This document shows, in pieces, positions 1 to 7,049 of a DNA stretch of 8,491 bases (the first letter of the stretch is position 1; the number at the start of each line of letters is the position of its first letter). Under the pieces are notes generated by a model that was not told the origin of the DNA, made no database searches, and was given only the letters and a program-made list of their open reading frames with translations. Both the position numbers and the translations under genes were made by a program. The DNA is from an uncultured Alphaproteobacteria bacterium (GTDB taxonomy: Bacteria; Pseudomonadota; Alphaproteobacteria; Rs-D84). The DNA is taken from contig CAMOTP010000035.1 in the NCBI GenBank assembly GCA_946625925.1, positions 1 through 8,491 on the forward strand, written 5' to 3'.

Positions 1-4
1 ATTT

Positions 5-79
5 TGGCAGTCCCAATGGGAATCGAACCCATGTTACCGGAATGAGAATCCGATGTCCTAACCGCTAGACGATGGGACC
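5..79 (-). tRNA. tRNA-Glu (anticodon CTC), CCA encoded
   Basis: Read on the minus strand, a 75-nt cloverleaf folds fully. It has a 7-bp acceptor stem (GGTCCCA with TGGGACT, including a G1-U72 wobble), a D-arm with stem GTCT/GGAC, an anticodon stem TCGGA/TCCGG and a 7-nt loop TTCTCAT. The variable loop has four bases, and the T-arm is ATGGG/CCCAT around TTCGATT. The anticodon CTC (plus-strand positions 44-46) reads the GAG glutamate codon. The discriminator is G and the 3' CCA is encoded. Since this isoacceptor pairs best with GAG, the genome presumably also has a TTC isoacceptor elsewhere for GAA (inference). No other RNA gene is seen next to it. Confidence 0.97.
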
Positions 80-103
80 AGAACCTGTTTGTGCGACCTA
101 TGT

Positions 104-132
104 AAGATAAACAAACTTTGATAAAAAGTCAA
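104..132 (-). promoter_or_regulatory. Sigma70-type promoter of the tRNA-Glu gene
   Basis: On the minus strand a -35 box TTGACT (127-132) and a -10 box TATCTT (104-109) are separated by exactly 17 bases. Transcription would start near position 97, giving a 5' leader of under 20 nt before the mature tRNA. The discriminator region is relatively GC-rich (GGTCGC), as is common at stable-RNA promoters. The call rests on the match to consensus and the placement. Confidence 0.72.
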
Positions 133-201
133 TATTGTTTGGACTTTTTTATTATTTTTACTATGCAAGAAAAAAATAAAAAATTTTTTAATAAAAACAA
201 C

Positions 202-229
202 TTGCAAAAAAAAAGTTTATATATATAAT
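202..229 (+). promoter_or_regulatory. Promoter of the marR-tolC-adaptor-RND operon
   Basis: A -35 box TTGCAA (202-207) and a perfect -10 box TATAAT (224-229) are separated by 16 bases. The start point would fall near 236, about 38 nt before the marR start codon. The flanks are extremely A/T-rich (168-223), so single hexamer matches carry less weight here, but this pair is the best in the interval. The -10 box overlaps the first bases of the inverted repeat at 227-249. Confidence 0.65.
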
Positions 230-249
230 CATTAAAGTTTTTAATGATT
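227..249 (+). promoter_or_regulatory. Perfect inverted repeat, candidate MarR operator
   Basis: AATCATTAAA (227-236) and TTTAATGATT (240-249) are perfect reverse complements separated by GTT, so 23 bp with dyad symmetry. It starts in the last bases of the -10 box and covers the predicted transcription start, a position where a bound dimer would block RNA polymerase. MarR-family dimers bind palindromes of about this size and commonly repress their own operon. The gene directly downstream is a MarR homologue, so autorepression is the natural reading. As an RNA hairpin it would be almost all A-U and weak, so a DNA role is more likely. Confidence 0.62.
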
Positions 250-260
250 TTTATAAACCC

Positions 261-267
261 AAGGGGG
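261..267 (+). promoter_or_regulatory. Ribosome binding site fixing the marR start at 274
   Basis: AAGGGGG lies 6 nt before the ATG at 274. The in-frame ATG at 244 has no such site and lies inside the inverted repeat and close to the predicted transcription start, so 274 is chosen as the start. Confidence 0.8.
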
Positions 268-273
268 CAATTT

Positions 274-723
274 ATGTCCAAAAAAGAATATATATCTTTA
301 ATAGAAAGCAACGGTATGATTGTGGAACGTATGTTAACACGTATTCATCAATACCCTTCGCAAACCGTTGGATACAGCAGACAACAATTAATGATATTAT
401 GTGATTTATTGATATCTGGTCGTTCCAAATTAAAAGAAATTGCTCATCGTGAATGTATGCCAACACCAAATTTGTGTATCATGTTCAGAAAATTAGAGAG
501 CGAAGGTCTGGTTGCACGTTCCATAGATGAAAATGACAGACGTAATACTTGGTATTCTTTGACCGCAAAGGGACAAAAAATAGCAAATCAGTTTAAAAGT
601 GCTGTATTAAAAACTATTGAAGATTTTTGCAGCGATTTAACCCCCGAAGAAGAAAAAAAATTAACAGAAAGTTTGACATATATAAATAAAATCTTAACAC
701 GTGTGGAGGAACAAAATGCGTAA
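274..723 (+). CDS. MarR-family winged-helix repressor, first gene of the efflux operon
   Basis: 149-residue DNA-binding regulator, a usual length for MarR proteins. A helical N-terminus (about 1-30, dimer interface) is followed by a winged helix-turn-helix at about 36-100. The recognition helix lies near residues 63-75 and leads into the LESEGLVAR segment, then a wing containing DENDRRNTWYSLT, with the D-x-R-R pattern typical of MarR wings. The C-terminal helices (about 101-149) complete the dimerisation domain. The ligand cannot be read from sequence; three cysteines (43, 61, 68) lie in or near the DNA-binding half, so redox sensing is possible but unsupported. It opens an operon with tolC, adaptor and RND genes and overlaps tolC by 8 nt, so it most likely represses its own operon through the palindrome at 227-249 (inference). 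Confidence 0.93.
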   Translation: MSKKEYISLIESNGMIVERMLTRIHQYPSQTVGYSRQQLMILCDLLISGRSKLKEIAHRECMPTPNLCIMFRKLESEGLVARSIDENDRRNTWYSLTAKGQKIANQFKSAVLKTIEDFCSDLTPEEEKKLTESLTYINKILTRVEEQNA

Positions 724-2029
724 ATATAAAATGATTTTGGCTGTTTTGTGTGGGGCATTGATAACTAATACAGTGTCGGCAATGGATTTGTCTTTGGATG
801 ATGCTGTGTCCAAGGTTATTGCAGAATCAAATGATGTCAAAAAGGCCGAGGCTAACGTTAAAAAAGCCCAGGCCACATTGGATTCTGTAAATGCAAATCG
901 TTGGGTTAATGTGAATGCCACGGCGACATATATCAACATGGTTAATGTCGAAGAACCATTCAGTGACCAAGGTGTAAAATTACCCCCTGCATTTGGCGGT
1001 TATTTGACACAGATGACTGGTTATACACAAATCCCTGATAATATTTTTGTCGCAGGTGTTTCAATATCACAACCTATTTATACTTTTGGTAAAATAGGTA
1101 ATGCTGTGGACAGCGCACGCAGCGCAATAAAAATGTCTAAAACAAATAAAGAAATGACCAAACGCGAAGTTGCATACAGTGCGGCTGATTTGTACTGGAC
1201 CGCAAAAATGACAGATGAAATAGTAAAATTGGCAAAAAAAGATTTGGATAATGCCAAAGTTTCAAAAAGTAAATTAACAGCCACAGGTCGCGCAAGTCGT
1301 GGTAATTTGGTTAAAATAGAAACAGATATTGCCAGCAAAGAAATCAATTTATCTGATGCCGAATTTAATCGTGATACAGCACACAGAATGTTAAAAATCT
1401 TTGCGGGTATTGATATTGATGAAGAACTAAATTTGACTGATGATTTTCCACAAGAATTTGCATCTATGGATGAAAAGAAATTAACGTCCAGTCCACAATG
1501 GGAAGTATTACAAGAGCAGGTTAAAATGTACGAATCCAAGGCGTCATCACAACGTGCGAATGGGTATCCTACATTGGCAGCGGTTGGTTCTTATGATTAT
1601 ATGACAATGGGTCAAGATGCAGGCCATATATTCGCAAAACCGGGTTCACAATCTGCTTATTGGGGTTTGGCGCTCCAGGTTCCTCTTTTTACAGGCGGAT
1701 TAAATCGTGCCAATGCCACAGTTGATGCAATGAATGCAGAAACCGTTCGCCAAGATTTAGACAAGGTAAAAAAAGTTACATCAGAACAATATAATACTGC
1801 AATCCGCCAATATAATCATTTGCGTGATAATTTGGCAAATATGCAAAATGCACGTGATTTGGCGGCAAAAGCATACCAGTTTTCCCAGGCCAGATTTGGT
1901 TCGGGTCAAACATCTGCGGTTGAATTAGCCGAGGTTGCATCCGGTCTGTATCAATTGGATATTGCATTGTTGAATGCAAAATACAAGATTTTAATGTCTG
2001 CTGAATCAGTAAAAAAATTGGGTGAATAA
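716..2029 (+). CDS. tolC: TolC-family outer-membrane efflux channel
   Basis: 437-residue outer-membrane factor, the exit duct of tripartite efflux or type I secretion systems. A Sec signal peptide covers residues 1-22 (MRKYK, hydrophobic core, VSA before Met23). Cys12 does not sit in a lipobox, so it is not a lipoprotein. The mature part shows the internal duplication of the family: each half has a beta-strand segment (VSISQPIYTFG and LALQVPLFTGG) followed by long amphipathic helices rich in Ala, Lys, Asn and Asp. Length is normal, and nothing suggests loss of the helical barrel. The ATG at 716 follows GGAGGA (705-710) by 5 nt and overlaps the marR stop, implying translational coupling. In-frame GTG at 701 is possible but has no site of its own. 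The symbol is used in the family sense; the substrate is unknown. Confidence 0.94.
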   Translation: MRKYKMILAVLCGALITNTVSAMDLSLDDAVSKVIAESNDVKKAEANVKKAQATLDSVNANRWVNVNATATYINMVNVEEPFSDQGVKLPPAFGGYLTQMTGYTQIPDNIFVAGVSISQPIYTFGKIGNAVDSARSAIKMSKTNKEMTKREVAYSAADLYWTAKMTDEIVKLAKKDLDNAKVSKSKLTATGRASRGNLVKIETDIASKEINLSDAEFNRDTAHRMLKIFAGIDIDEELNLTDDFPQEFASMDEKKLTSSPQWEVLQEQVKMYESKASSQRANGYPTLAAVGSYDYMTMGQDAGHIFAKPGSQSAYWGLALQVPLFTGGLNRANATVDAMNAETVRQDLDKVKKVTSEQYNTAIRQYNHLRDNLANMQNARDLAAKAYQFSQARFGSGQTSAVELAEVASGLYQLDIALLNAKYKILMSAESVKKLGE

Positions 2030-2030
2030 A

Positions 2031-2630
2031 ATGAAATATCTAGAAAAGATTTTGAAACATAAAAAGTTATTATATGTTTTTGTAATTGTTGGATTGTTGT
2101 TTTGGATTGGATTTAGAATAACAATGTTGGTTGCACAATACGACCAAGAAGTTTTTAATATGTCGCGCGATATAGAAAATAACGGCACGCCAATTTTAAC
2201 AATGACAGCACAAAACTCTTCTGGGGTATTACACGAACCGTTAACGGTTGAAAAAAATCGTGCATACGTCACCAGCAGTCGTGTCGGTTTGTTCCGCGCA
2301 GGACAAAAAATAGGCGATGGTAAAATTGTTTCTGTATCACATAATATTAACCTGGATACAGGTATGTATGTAATCAAAACAGCAAATGTTGCAGATGGCT
2401 TGCAATACGTGGAATATACTCGTAATGGATATTTTGTTCCTGTCGGTGCGGTTGTTGATAATAATGTTTTTGTATATGAAAACGGAACTGCCGTATTACG
2501 CAAGGTTATTGTCGCACACAGTGACGCAGATGTTGCCCTGATAACCCAGGGATTGCACGACGGTGATATTGTAATATTATCGAAAGTGTCAGATGGTGAA
2601 AAAGTTCGTCTTAACGAATCAAATCAATAA
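2031..2630 (+). CDS. Reduced RND periplasmic adaptor (membrane-fusion) protein without hairpin domain
   Basis: 199 residues between tolC and the RND pump, the usual place of an AcrA/HlyD-type adaptor, which normally has 350-400 residues. Residues 1-12 are basic, 13-35 form one transmembrane anchor, and the rest should be periplasmic. The segment at 88-120 (AGQKI, then KIVSVSHNINLDTGMYVIKTANV) resembles the adaptor beta-barrel pattern VGq..GkV..I.p.vdp.T.t..vr. Residues 134-194 (FVPVGAVVDN, VFVYENG, then QGLHDGDIVIL) match the end of the barrel and the membrane-proximal domain. Between the anchor and residue 65 only about 30 residues remain, so there is no room for the alpha-hairpin or a full lipoyl domain. 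It starts 1 nt after the tolC stop with a modest GGGTGA site inside the end of tolC. The frame is intact. Family membership is by my own reading of motifs and context. Confidence 0.83.
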   Translation: MKYLEKILKHKKLLYVFVIVGLLFWIGFRITMLVAQYDQEVFNMSRDIENNGTPILTMTAQNSSGVLHEPLTVEKNRAYVTSSRVGLFRAGQKIGDGKIVSVSHNINLDTGMYVIKTANVADGLQYVEYTRNGYFVPVGAVVDNNVFVYENGTAVLRKVIVAHSDADVALITQGLHDGDIVILSKVSDGEKVRLNESNQ

Positions 2631-2645
2631 AGTGGGAGAATTGAT

Positions 2646-5600
2646 ATGTTAAAGTTTTTTGTTCGCAGACCAATTACAACAATAATGTTCGTTTTATTTT
2701 GGGTTGTGTTGGGACTTTATTCTTTTTCTGGAATGAATATTGAACGTACACCTTCATTGGATTTTCCATATGTGACCGCATCATTTGTATATCCTGGTGC
2801 TGCGCCTGCAGAAATAGAATCTCAAATTTTGAAAAAGGCCGAAGACGCAATGTCCGAAGTCGCAGGTTTGAAAAAAATTACATCCCAGGCGTATGAAAAC
2901 GGTGGATATGTAATGGCAGAATTTAACCTGGGGGTTAATGTTAACGATAAAGCATCCGAGGTTAAATCTAAATTAGACGCATTGTCTTCGGAATTTCCTG
3001 ATGATATGAAACAACCGATTGTTGAAAAATTAAATCCATTACAACAGTCTGTAATAGATATCGCTATTTATGGTTCCAATACACGTGATTTGTATGAATA
3101 TACAGATGAAACATTATCAAACAAAATAACATCTATCAAGGGTGTGGCAAATGTTAATGTTTTTGGTGGGTTAAAACGTGCCATTCGCATAGAAATGTCG
3201 CCTGATGAAATGGCTGCCAGGGGCGTAACGATTGTTGATGTTGTGACAGCATTAGGAAATAAAAATCTAAATGTCCCAGGTGGAAAATTAGAAACCGGTA
3301 CAGGTTCGTCAAATGTGCGTTTTATGGGCGAATTTGCCAGTGTGAACGAAATTGAAAATTTACAAATTGTCACAGCCGAAGGGCAAAATTTTAAATTATC
3401 CGATGTGGCATCTGTTCGTGATTCTGCGCGTGATATAGACAAGGGCGCAAAATACAATGGCCAAGATGTTATTGTTGCGTCTGTTATCAAGGCATCTGAT
3501 GGTAATGCTATTAAAATTTCTAAATCATTGAAAAAAATGTTGCCAGAATTACAGGCAGAACTCCAAGATAAATATCCTGGTGCAAAAATGGAAATTGTGT
3601 CAGATTCTTCTACAACAGTTTCTAATGATACATTTAATACGATAAATGGAATTATTCTGGGTATTATTTTCACTGTTATTATATTGTTGGTGTTTACACA
3701 GAACTGGCGTTCAACAATCATTGCTGGTGTCGTGATACCTGCATCATTGATTGCTGGATTATTCTTTGTTAGTTTTAGTGGTTTTACAATTAATGCGATG
3801 ACATTGTTGGCATATTCATCTGCGTTGGGAACATTGGTGTCTAATGCGATTATTTTGATTGAATCTGCTTTACAAGAAATGCGTTCTGGTAAAAATCCCG
3901 AAGATGCGGCTGTTGACGGAACAAAACGCGTTGCGGTATCTGTGTTGGCAGGTGTTGGTACAAACGTCGTGGTGTTCTTGCCTTTGGCATTTATGGGCGG
4001 CATAGTAGGAGAATTTATGGTTCAATTTGGTATGACGGTGGTTTATTTGACATTGTTGTCTTTAATATTCTCATTTACTTTGACACCAATGATGATTTCC
4101 AGAATTTTGCGTTTAACAAAAAAACGTAATAATTCAGATGTCGCGCCTGCAAAACAACAAGAAACACACACCAGATTACATCGTTGGTATGATTACCAAT
4201 TTGCACATGCTGGTCGTGTAATTTTACTGGGAATTGTGGTTTTGTTTGGTTCTGCCATGTTAATGAAATTTGTTGGTAATGAATTTCAACCATCAACTGA
4301 TGCAAATAAAATTACATTAACTGTTCGTGCGCCAATGGGGGCAACATATGAAAAATCATCCGATGTTGCTGCTAGTATAGATAAAGTGATACACGAATTT
4401 CCAGAGGTAGAATCAACTGTTGTAAAAATTGGTGAACGTGGTTTACAAAATATAACAATAACCACAAATTTAATTGATCACAGTAAACGCAGCATATCTG
4501 ATAAAAAATTAGCACAGCAAATTTTGAAAAAATTATCCAATATACCAGATGCTGAAATTCAAATTCGTGCAGGTGAAGCAATGAGTGGTGGTATCTCATC
4601 TGATATGGTGTTAAATATTTATGGTGATGATGATGCTGTGCGTGAACAATATGCTAATGATTTGGTAAAACGTATCAATGGTATTGACGAAGTTCAAAGT
4701 GCTGTGTTAGCACAACAAAAACCAAATAATGAAATCCGTTTTGTTCCAAATCAAGAACAAATGAGCTCTTGGGGAATTAAAAATTCTTATGCTGGTTCTG
4801 CATTGCGTACGGCATTGTATGGAAATGATTCTTATAAATATAAAGAAAACGGCAAAGAATATCCTATTATTTTGGAATTTGCACGTCCATTTAAAACAAA
4901 CTTTATGTTTAACAGCGTGTTTGTAAATTCGCCACGTGGCATGGTTGCATTATCCGAATTGGGTGAGATTCAAAATGTACCTTCAACACCAAATATCAGT
5001 CGTTTGGATAAATCGCGTGTCACAGAAATTGATATAAATATTGGTAAATCAACATTGGGACCAGTACAAAAGAAAATTGAATCTGAAATAGCAAAAATAC
5101 AGTGGCGTCCGGGCTATTCTGCTAAATTTGCTGGTATGTCCGAAATCCAAAGTGAAACAACTGGTGAAATTGGAATGGCGTTTATATTGGCATCTGTTTT
5201 AACATTTATGTTGTTGGCTGCTATTTTGAATTCTTTGACGCATCCATTAACAATAGCAACATCAATTATTACAAGTTTTATAGGCGTGTTTATATTGTTA
5301 TTCTTATCTGGTGCGTCCATGAATGTTGGTGCAATGCTTGCATTTGTTATGTTGGTTGGATTGGTGGTGAATAATAATATTTTGGTGTTGGAACCAACAG
5401 TTAAACGTGTAAGAGCTGGCGAAAAACCATATGACGCATTATGGACAGAATTGATGTCTAAACGTAATATGGTTTTGATGACATCTATTGCTGTTATGGC
5501 TGGTATGTTACCACAATTATGGTCTGCCGATGGTATGAAAGCAGGTATGGCCGCGGTTATGATTGGTGGTATGTTTGCAAGTTTGGTGTTGACGTTTACA

Positions 5601-5705
5601 TTAACACCTGCATTGTTCTTTGCAATGGAAAACTTGCGTAATTCAACTAGAAAGAAACTACATTTACAAATAAAAATACCCAGAATAACTCGTCGTAAAA
5701 AATAA
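2646..5705 (+). CDS. RND (HAE1/AcrB-type) inner-membrane transporter with altered proton-relay residues
   Basis: 1019-residue RND pump (AcrB is 1049), with the full plan: TM1 (about 11-31), first periplasmic porter loop (YPGAAPAEIE motif, residues about 38-330), TM2-6 (about 332-485), TM7 near 525-541, second large periplasmic loop and TM8-12 (about 840-995), then a basic tail. Family motifs include QNWRSTIIAG after TM2, FLPLAFMGGIVGE, FSFTLTPMM, APMGATYE and LMTS. TM4 aligns without gaps to AcrB, but Ser399 and Asn400 replace Asp407/Asp408. In TM10, Asn909 occupies the place of Lys940. Lys939 and Thr946 correspond to Arg971 and Thr978. Typical members export drugs or metabolites using the proton gradient; whether this one can is doubtful. 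GGGAG (2634-2638) lies 7 nt before the ATG, 15 nt after the adaptor gene, and a terminator follows. Confidence 0.96.
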   Translation: MLKFFVRRPITTIMFVLFWVVLGLYSFSGMNIERTPSLDFPYVTASFVYPGAAPAEIESQILKKAEDAMSEVAGLKKITSQAYENGGYVMAEFNLGVNVNDKASEVKSKLDALSSEFPDDMKQPIVEKLNPLQQSVIDIAIYGSNTRDLYEYTDETLSNKITSIKGVANVNVFGGLKRAIRIEMSPDEMAARGVTIVDVVTALGNKNLNVPGGKLETGTGSSNVRFMGEFASVNEIENLQIVTAEGQNFKLSDVASVRDSARDIDKGAKYNGQDVIVASVIKASDGNAIKISKSLKKMLPELQAELQDKYPGAKMEIVSDSSTTVSNDTFNTINGIILGIIFTVIILLVFTQNWRSTIIAGVVIPASLIAGLFFVSFSGFTINAMTLLAYSSALGTLVSNAIILIESALQEMRSGKNPEDAAVDGTKRVAVSVLAGVGTNVVVFLPLAFMGGIVGEFMVQFGMTVVYLTLLSLIFSFTLTPMMISRILRLTKKRNNSDVAPAKQQETHTRLHRWYDYQFAHAGRVILLGIVVLFGSAMLMKFVGNEFQPSTDANKITLTVRAPMGATYEKSSDVAASIDKVIHEFPEVESTVVKIGERGLQNITITTNLIDHSKRSISDKKLAQQILKKLSNIPDAEIQIRAGEAMSGGISSDMVLNIYGDDDAVREQYANDLVKRINGIDEVQSAVLAQQKPNNEIRFVPNQEQMSSWGIKNSYAGSALRTALYGNDSYKYKENGKEYPIILEFARPFKTNFMFNSVFVNSPRGMVALSELGEIQNVPSTPNISRLDKSRVTEIDINIGKSTLGPVQKKIESEIAKIQWRPGYSAKFAGMSEIQSETTGEIGMAFILASVLTFMLLAAILNSLTHPLTIATSIITSFIGVFILLFLSGASMNVGAMLAFVMLVGLVVNNNILVLEPTVKRVRAGEKPYDALWTELMSKRNMVLMTSIAVMAGMLPQLWSADGMKAGMAAVMIGGMFASLVLTFTLTPALFFAMENLRNSTRKKLHLQIKIPRITRRKK

Positions 5706-5710
5706 AATAT

Positions 5711-5737
5711 ACCCCTGATAAAAAATCAGGGGTTTTT
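5711..5737 (+). terminator. Intrinsic terminator of the efflux operon
   Basis: ACCCCTGAT (5711-5719) and ATCAGGGGT (5725-5733) form a perfect 9-bp stem with an A5 loop, followed by a T run (5733-5737). It lies 5 nt after the RND stop codon and separates the efflux operon from the next unit. This is the clearest rho-independent terminator in the window. Confidence 0.92.
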
Positions 5738-5752
5738 AATATTATTTTGTGC

Positions 5753-5782
5753 TTGCGTGCATTTCATAATTTGTTCTATGAT
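5753..5782 (+). promoter_or_regulatory. Promoter for the OmpA-like protein and comF
   Basis: A -35-like TTGCGT (5753-5758) and a -10 TATGAT (5777-5782) are separated by 18 bases, just after the terminator and about 22 nt before the start codon. With an efficient terminator upstream, the following genes need their own promoter, which supports the call. The -35 match is only moderate. Confidence 0.55.
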
Positions 5783-5804
5783 AATAACAAGGAAGGAAAG
5801 GAAT

Positions 5805-7049
5805 ATGCATTTTAAACTTGTGTCAGGGCTCGTTTTTTTAACGATTTTGCCGGCATTTGGCGCAACAGGTTTGCCTGTTGTTGATGTGACAAACGGTGGT
5901 GTTTCTGCGCGTTCTGCTTTTGGTGATTATGATACTGTGCGTGGTGGTGTGTCTGTATCGCCTGCACGTCGTGTTGTTGCGCGTTCTGTAAGCAAAAAAA
6001 ACACAACAGTTAAATTAAATGCAAAACCATCAAATGTTGATGTGTTGTCACCAAATTTGCCCAGTTCAAATTTATGGGCTGAAAACGGGGCAAATGTTGA
6101 CGCACCGTTGCGTATGCCTCGTATGGACGAAATCGCTGTATTGAACGACGATTTTGATTTGCCTGATGAAAGTTTAAATTCAGAATATGTTTCTCAAAAT
6201 AATTCACCAGTCACACACAGTCAAATTGCAAACGAATTAGAATCAACAATGAATCGTATGGCAGAGATAGACGCGCAAATTGCCAAATTATCTGAATTAC
6301 AGAATCGTGCAAATAACAGCGTTAAACACAATACTGTACGTAATACGATTGCTATGAATGATGATGATACCGACAAAGTAAAAATTTCTCGCACTGTTGT
6401 ACCAATGGATGAACCTGATGTTTTAATACGCAGTGTTGAAAAACATAATATTGGTAATAAAAAATCAGATGTGCGCAGCAAAGATAGTTTAGCAGATTTG
6501 AGTCCTTCGGAATTACGTAAAGCATTTCGTAAAACGTTTTTATCAGAAAATAAACATTTGTCCGCAATGCGCAGTGCATATGCAGATGAATATGATGAAC
6601 GTGAAATTGTGACAAGTGCGGCTGCGGGATTTACTGCGGAAACAAATTTATCAGAAAGGGGATTGGGAATTCGTCCATTTGAAATTAAAATCAGTTTTCG
6701 TGATTTTGATTCCGCATTATCACGTGACAATTATACATTGTTAAATACGTTTGCTGGGATTATTGTTAATGATCCAAAACGTGCGGTCCAGGTTTTGATT
6801 CCAAACGATGCGACCGTTGATGCGGATAATCGTAAATTAACTGCACGTCGTTTGGCAATTGTTGAACAGGTTTTGCGTGATGCTGGAATACCAGAACAAC
6901 GTATTTTGCCGATGTTGTCAAATCGTGATGACGATGGTGGTTTGGTGTTGCGTAATATTGATAATACACAGTATGAAACATTGACCAAACAACAACGTGA
7001 TAAATTTGGTAAAACAACAAACAAAACATATAAAAGTATGACGTGGTAA
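5805..7049 (+). CDS. Secreted protein with coiled coil and divergent OmpA-like C-terminal domain
   Basis: 414 residues from ATG 5805, chosen because a purine-rich site (GGAAGGAAAGGA, 5791-5802) precedes it and because a clear Sec signal peptide then begins at residue 1 (cleavage likely after FGA at 20). An upstream in-frame ATG at 5757 lies inside the predicted promoter. Residues about 25-130 are low complexity, rich in Val, Ser, Asn and Asp. Residues about 135-172 (IANELESTMNRMAEIDAQIA region) look like a short coiled coil. Residues about 295-385 resemble an OmpA peptidoglycan-binding domain: NRKLTARRLAIV at 342-353 fits the N-x-x-L-(S/T)-x-x-R pattern, with Arg349 and perhaps Asp335 as pocket residues, then AGIPEQRI. 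The usual GH-x-D glycine is missing. Cell-wall tethering in the periplasm is inferred. The full protein is not one I recognise. Confidence 0.75.
   Translation: MHFKLVSGLVFLTILPAFGATGLPVVDVTNGGVSARSAFGDYDTVRGGVSVSPARRVVARSVSKKNTTVKLNAKPSNVDVLSPNLPSSNLWAENGANVDAPLRMPRMDEIAVLNDDFDLPDESLNSEYVSQNNSPVTHSQIANELESTMNRMAEIDAQIAKLSELQNRANNSVKHNTVRNTIAMNDDDTDKVKISRTVVPMDEPDVLIRSVEKHNIGNKKSDVRSKDSLADLSPSELRKAFRKTFLSENKHLSAMRSAYADEYDEREIVTSAAAGFTAETNLSERGLGIRPFEIKISFRDFDSALSRDNYTLLNTFAGIIVNDPKRAVQVLIPNDATVDADNRKLTARRLAIVEQVLRDAGIPEQRILPMLSNRDDDGGLVLRNIDNTQYETLTKQQRDKFGKTTNKTYKSMTW

Noticed and set aside
123..149. Inverted repeat AAAAAGTC / GACTTTTT near the tRNA promoter, possibly a terminator or operator
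   Set aside because: The stem is mostly A-T with an 11-base loop, too weak for a terminator. One arm is simply the -35 box region of the tRNA promoter, and chance is likely in such AT-rich DNA.
81..226. CRISPR array, insertion sequence or attachment site near the tRNA gene
   Set aside because: There are no spaced direct repeats, no transposase frame, and no duplicated tRNA 3' end in the window. The region is only an AT-rich divergent promoter interval.
244..273. Ten-codon N-terminal extension of the MarR protein from ATG 244
   Set aside because: The ATG lies within the inverted repeat and within about 10 nt of the predicted transcription start. The strong AAGGGGG site serves ATG 274 instead.
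1078..1539. 153-codon open frame antisense to tolC
   Set aside because: It is a shadow of the TolC coding frame. It is rich in Ser, Leu and Ala as reverse-complement artefacts are, and no start signal is seen.
2020..2660. Frameshifted or pseudogenised full-length adaptor
   Set aside because: No adaptor hairpin or lipoyl remnants are visible in any frame around the short gene, the gaps to its neighbours are only 1 and 15 nt, and the frame runs from anchor to C-terminus without a break.
3068..4003. 311-codon open frame antisense to the RND gene
   Set aside because: It lies wholly within a well-supported RND gene, has no ribosome binding site or family motif, and its composition is that expected from reading such codons in reverse.
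6221..6730. 169-codon open frame antisense to the OmpA-like gene
   Set aside because: The sense frame has a signal peptide, a ribosome binding site and a recognisable domain; the antisense frame has none of these.
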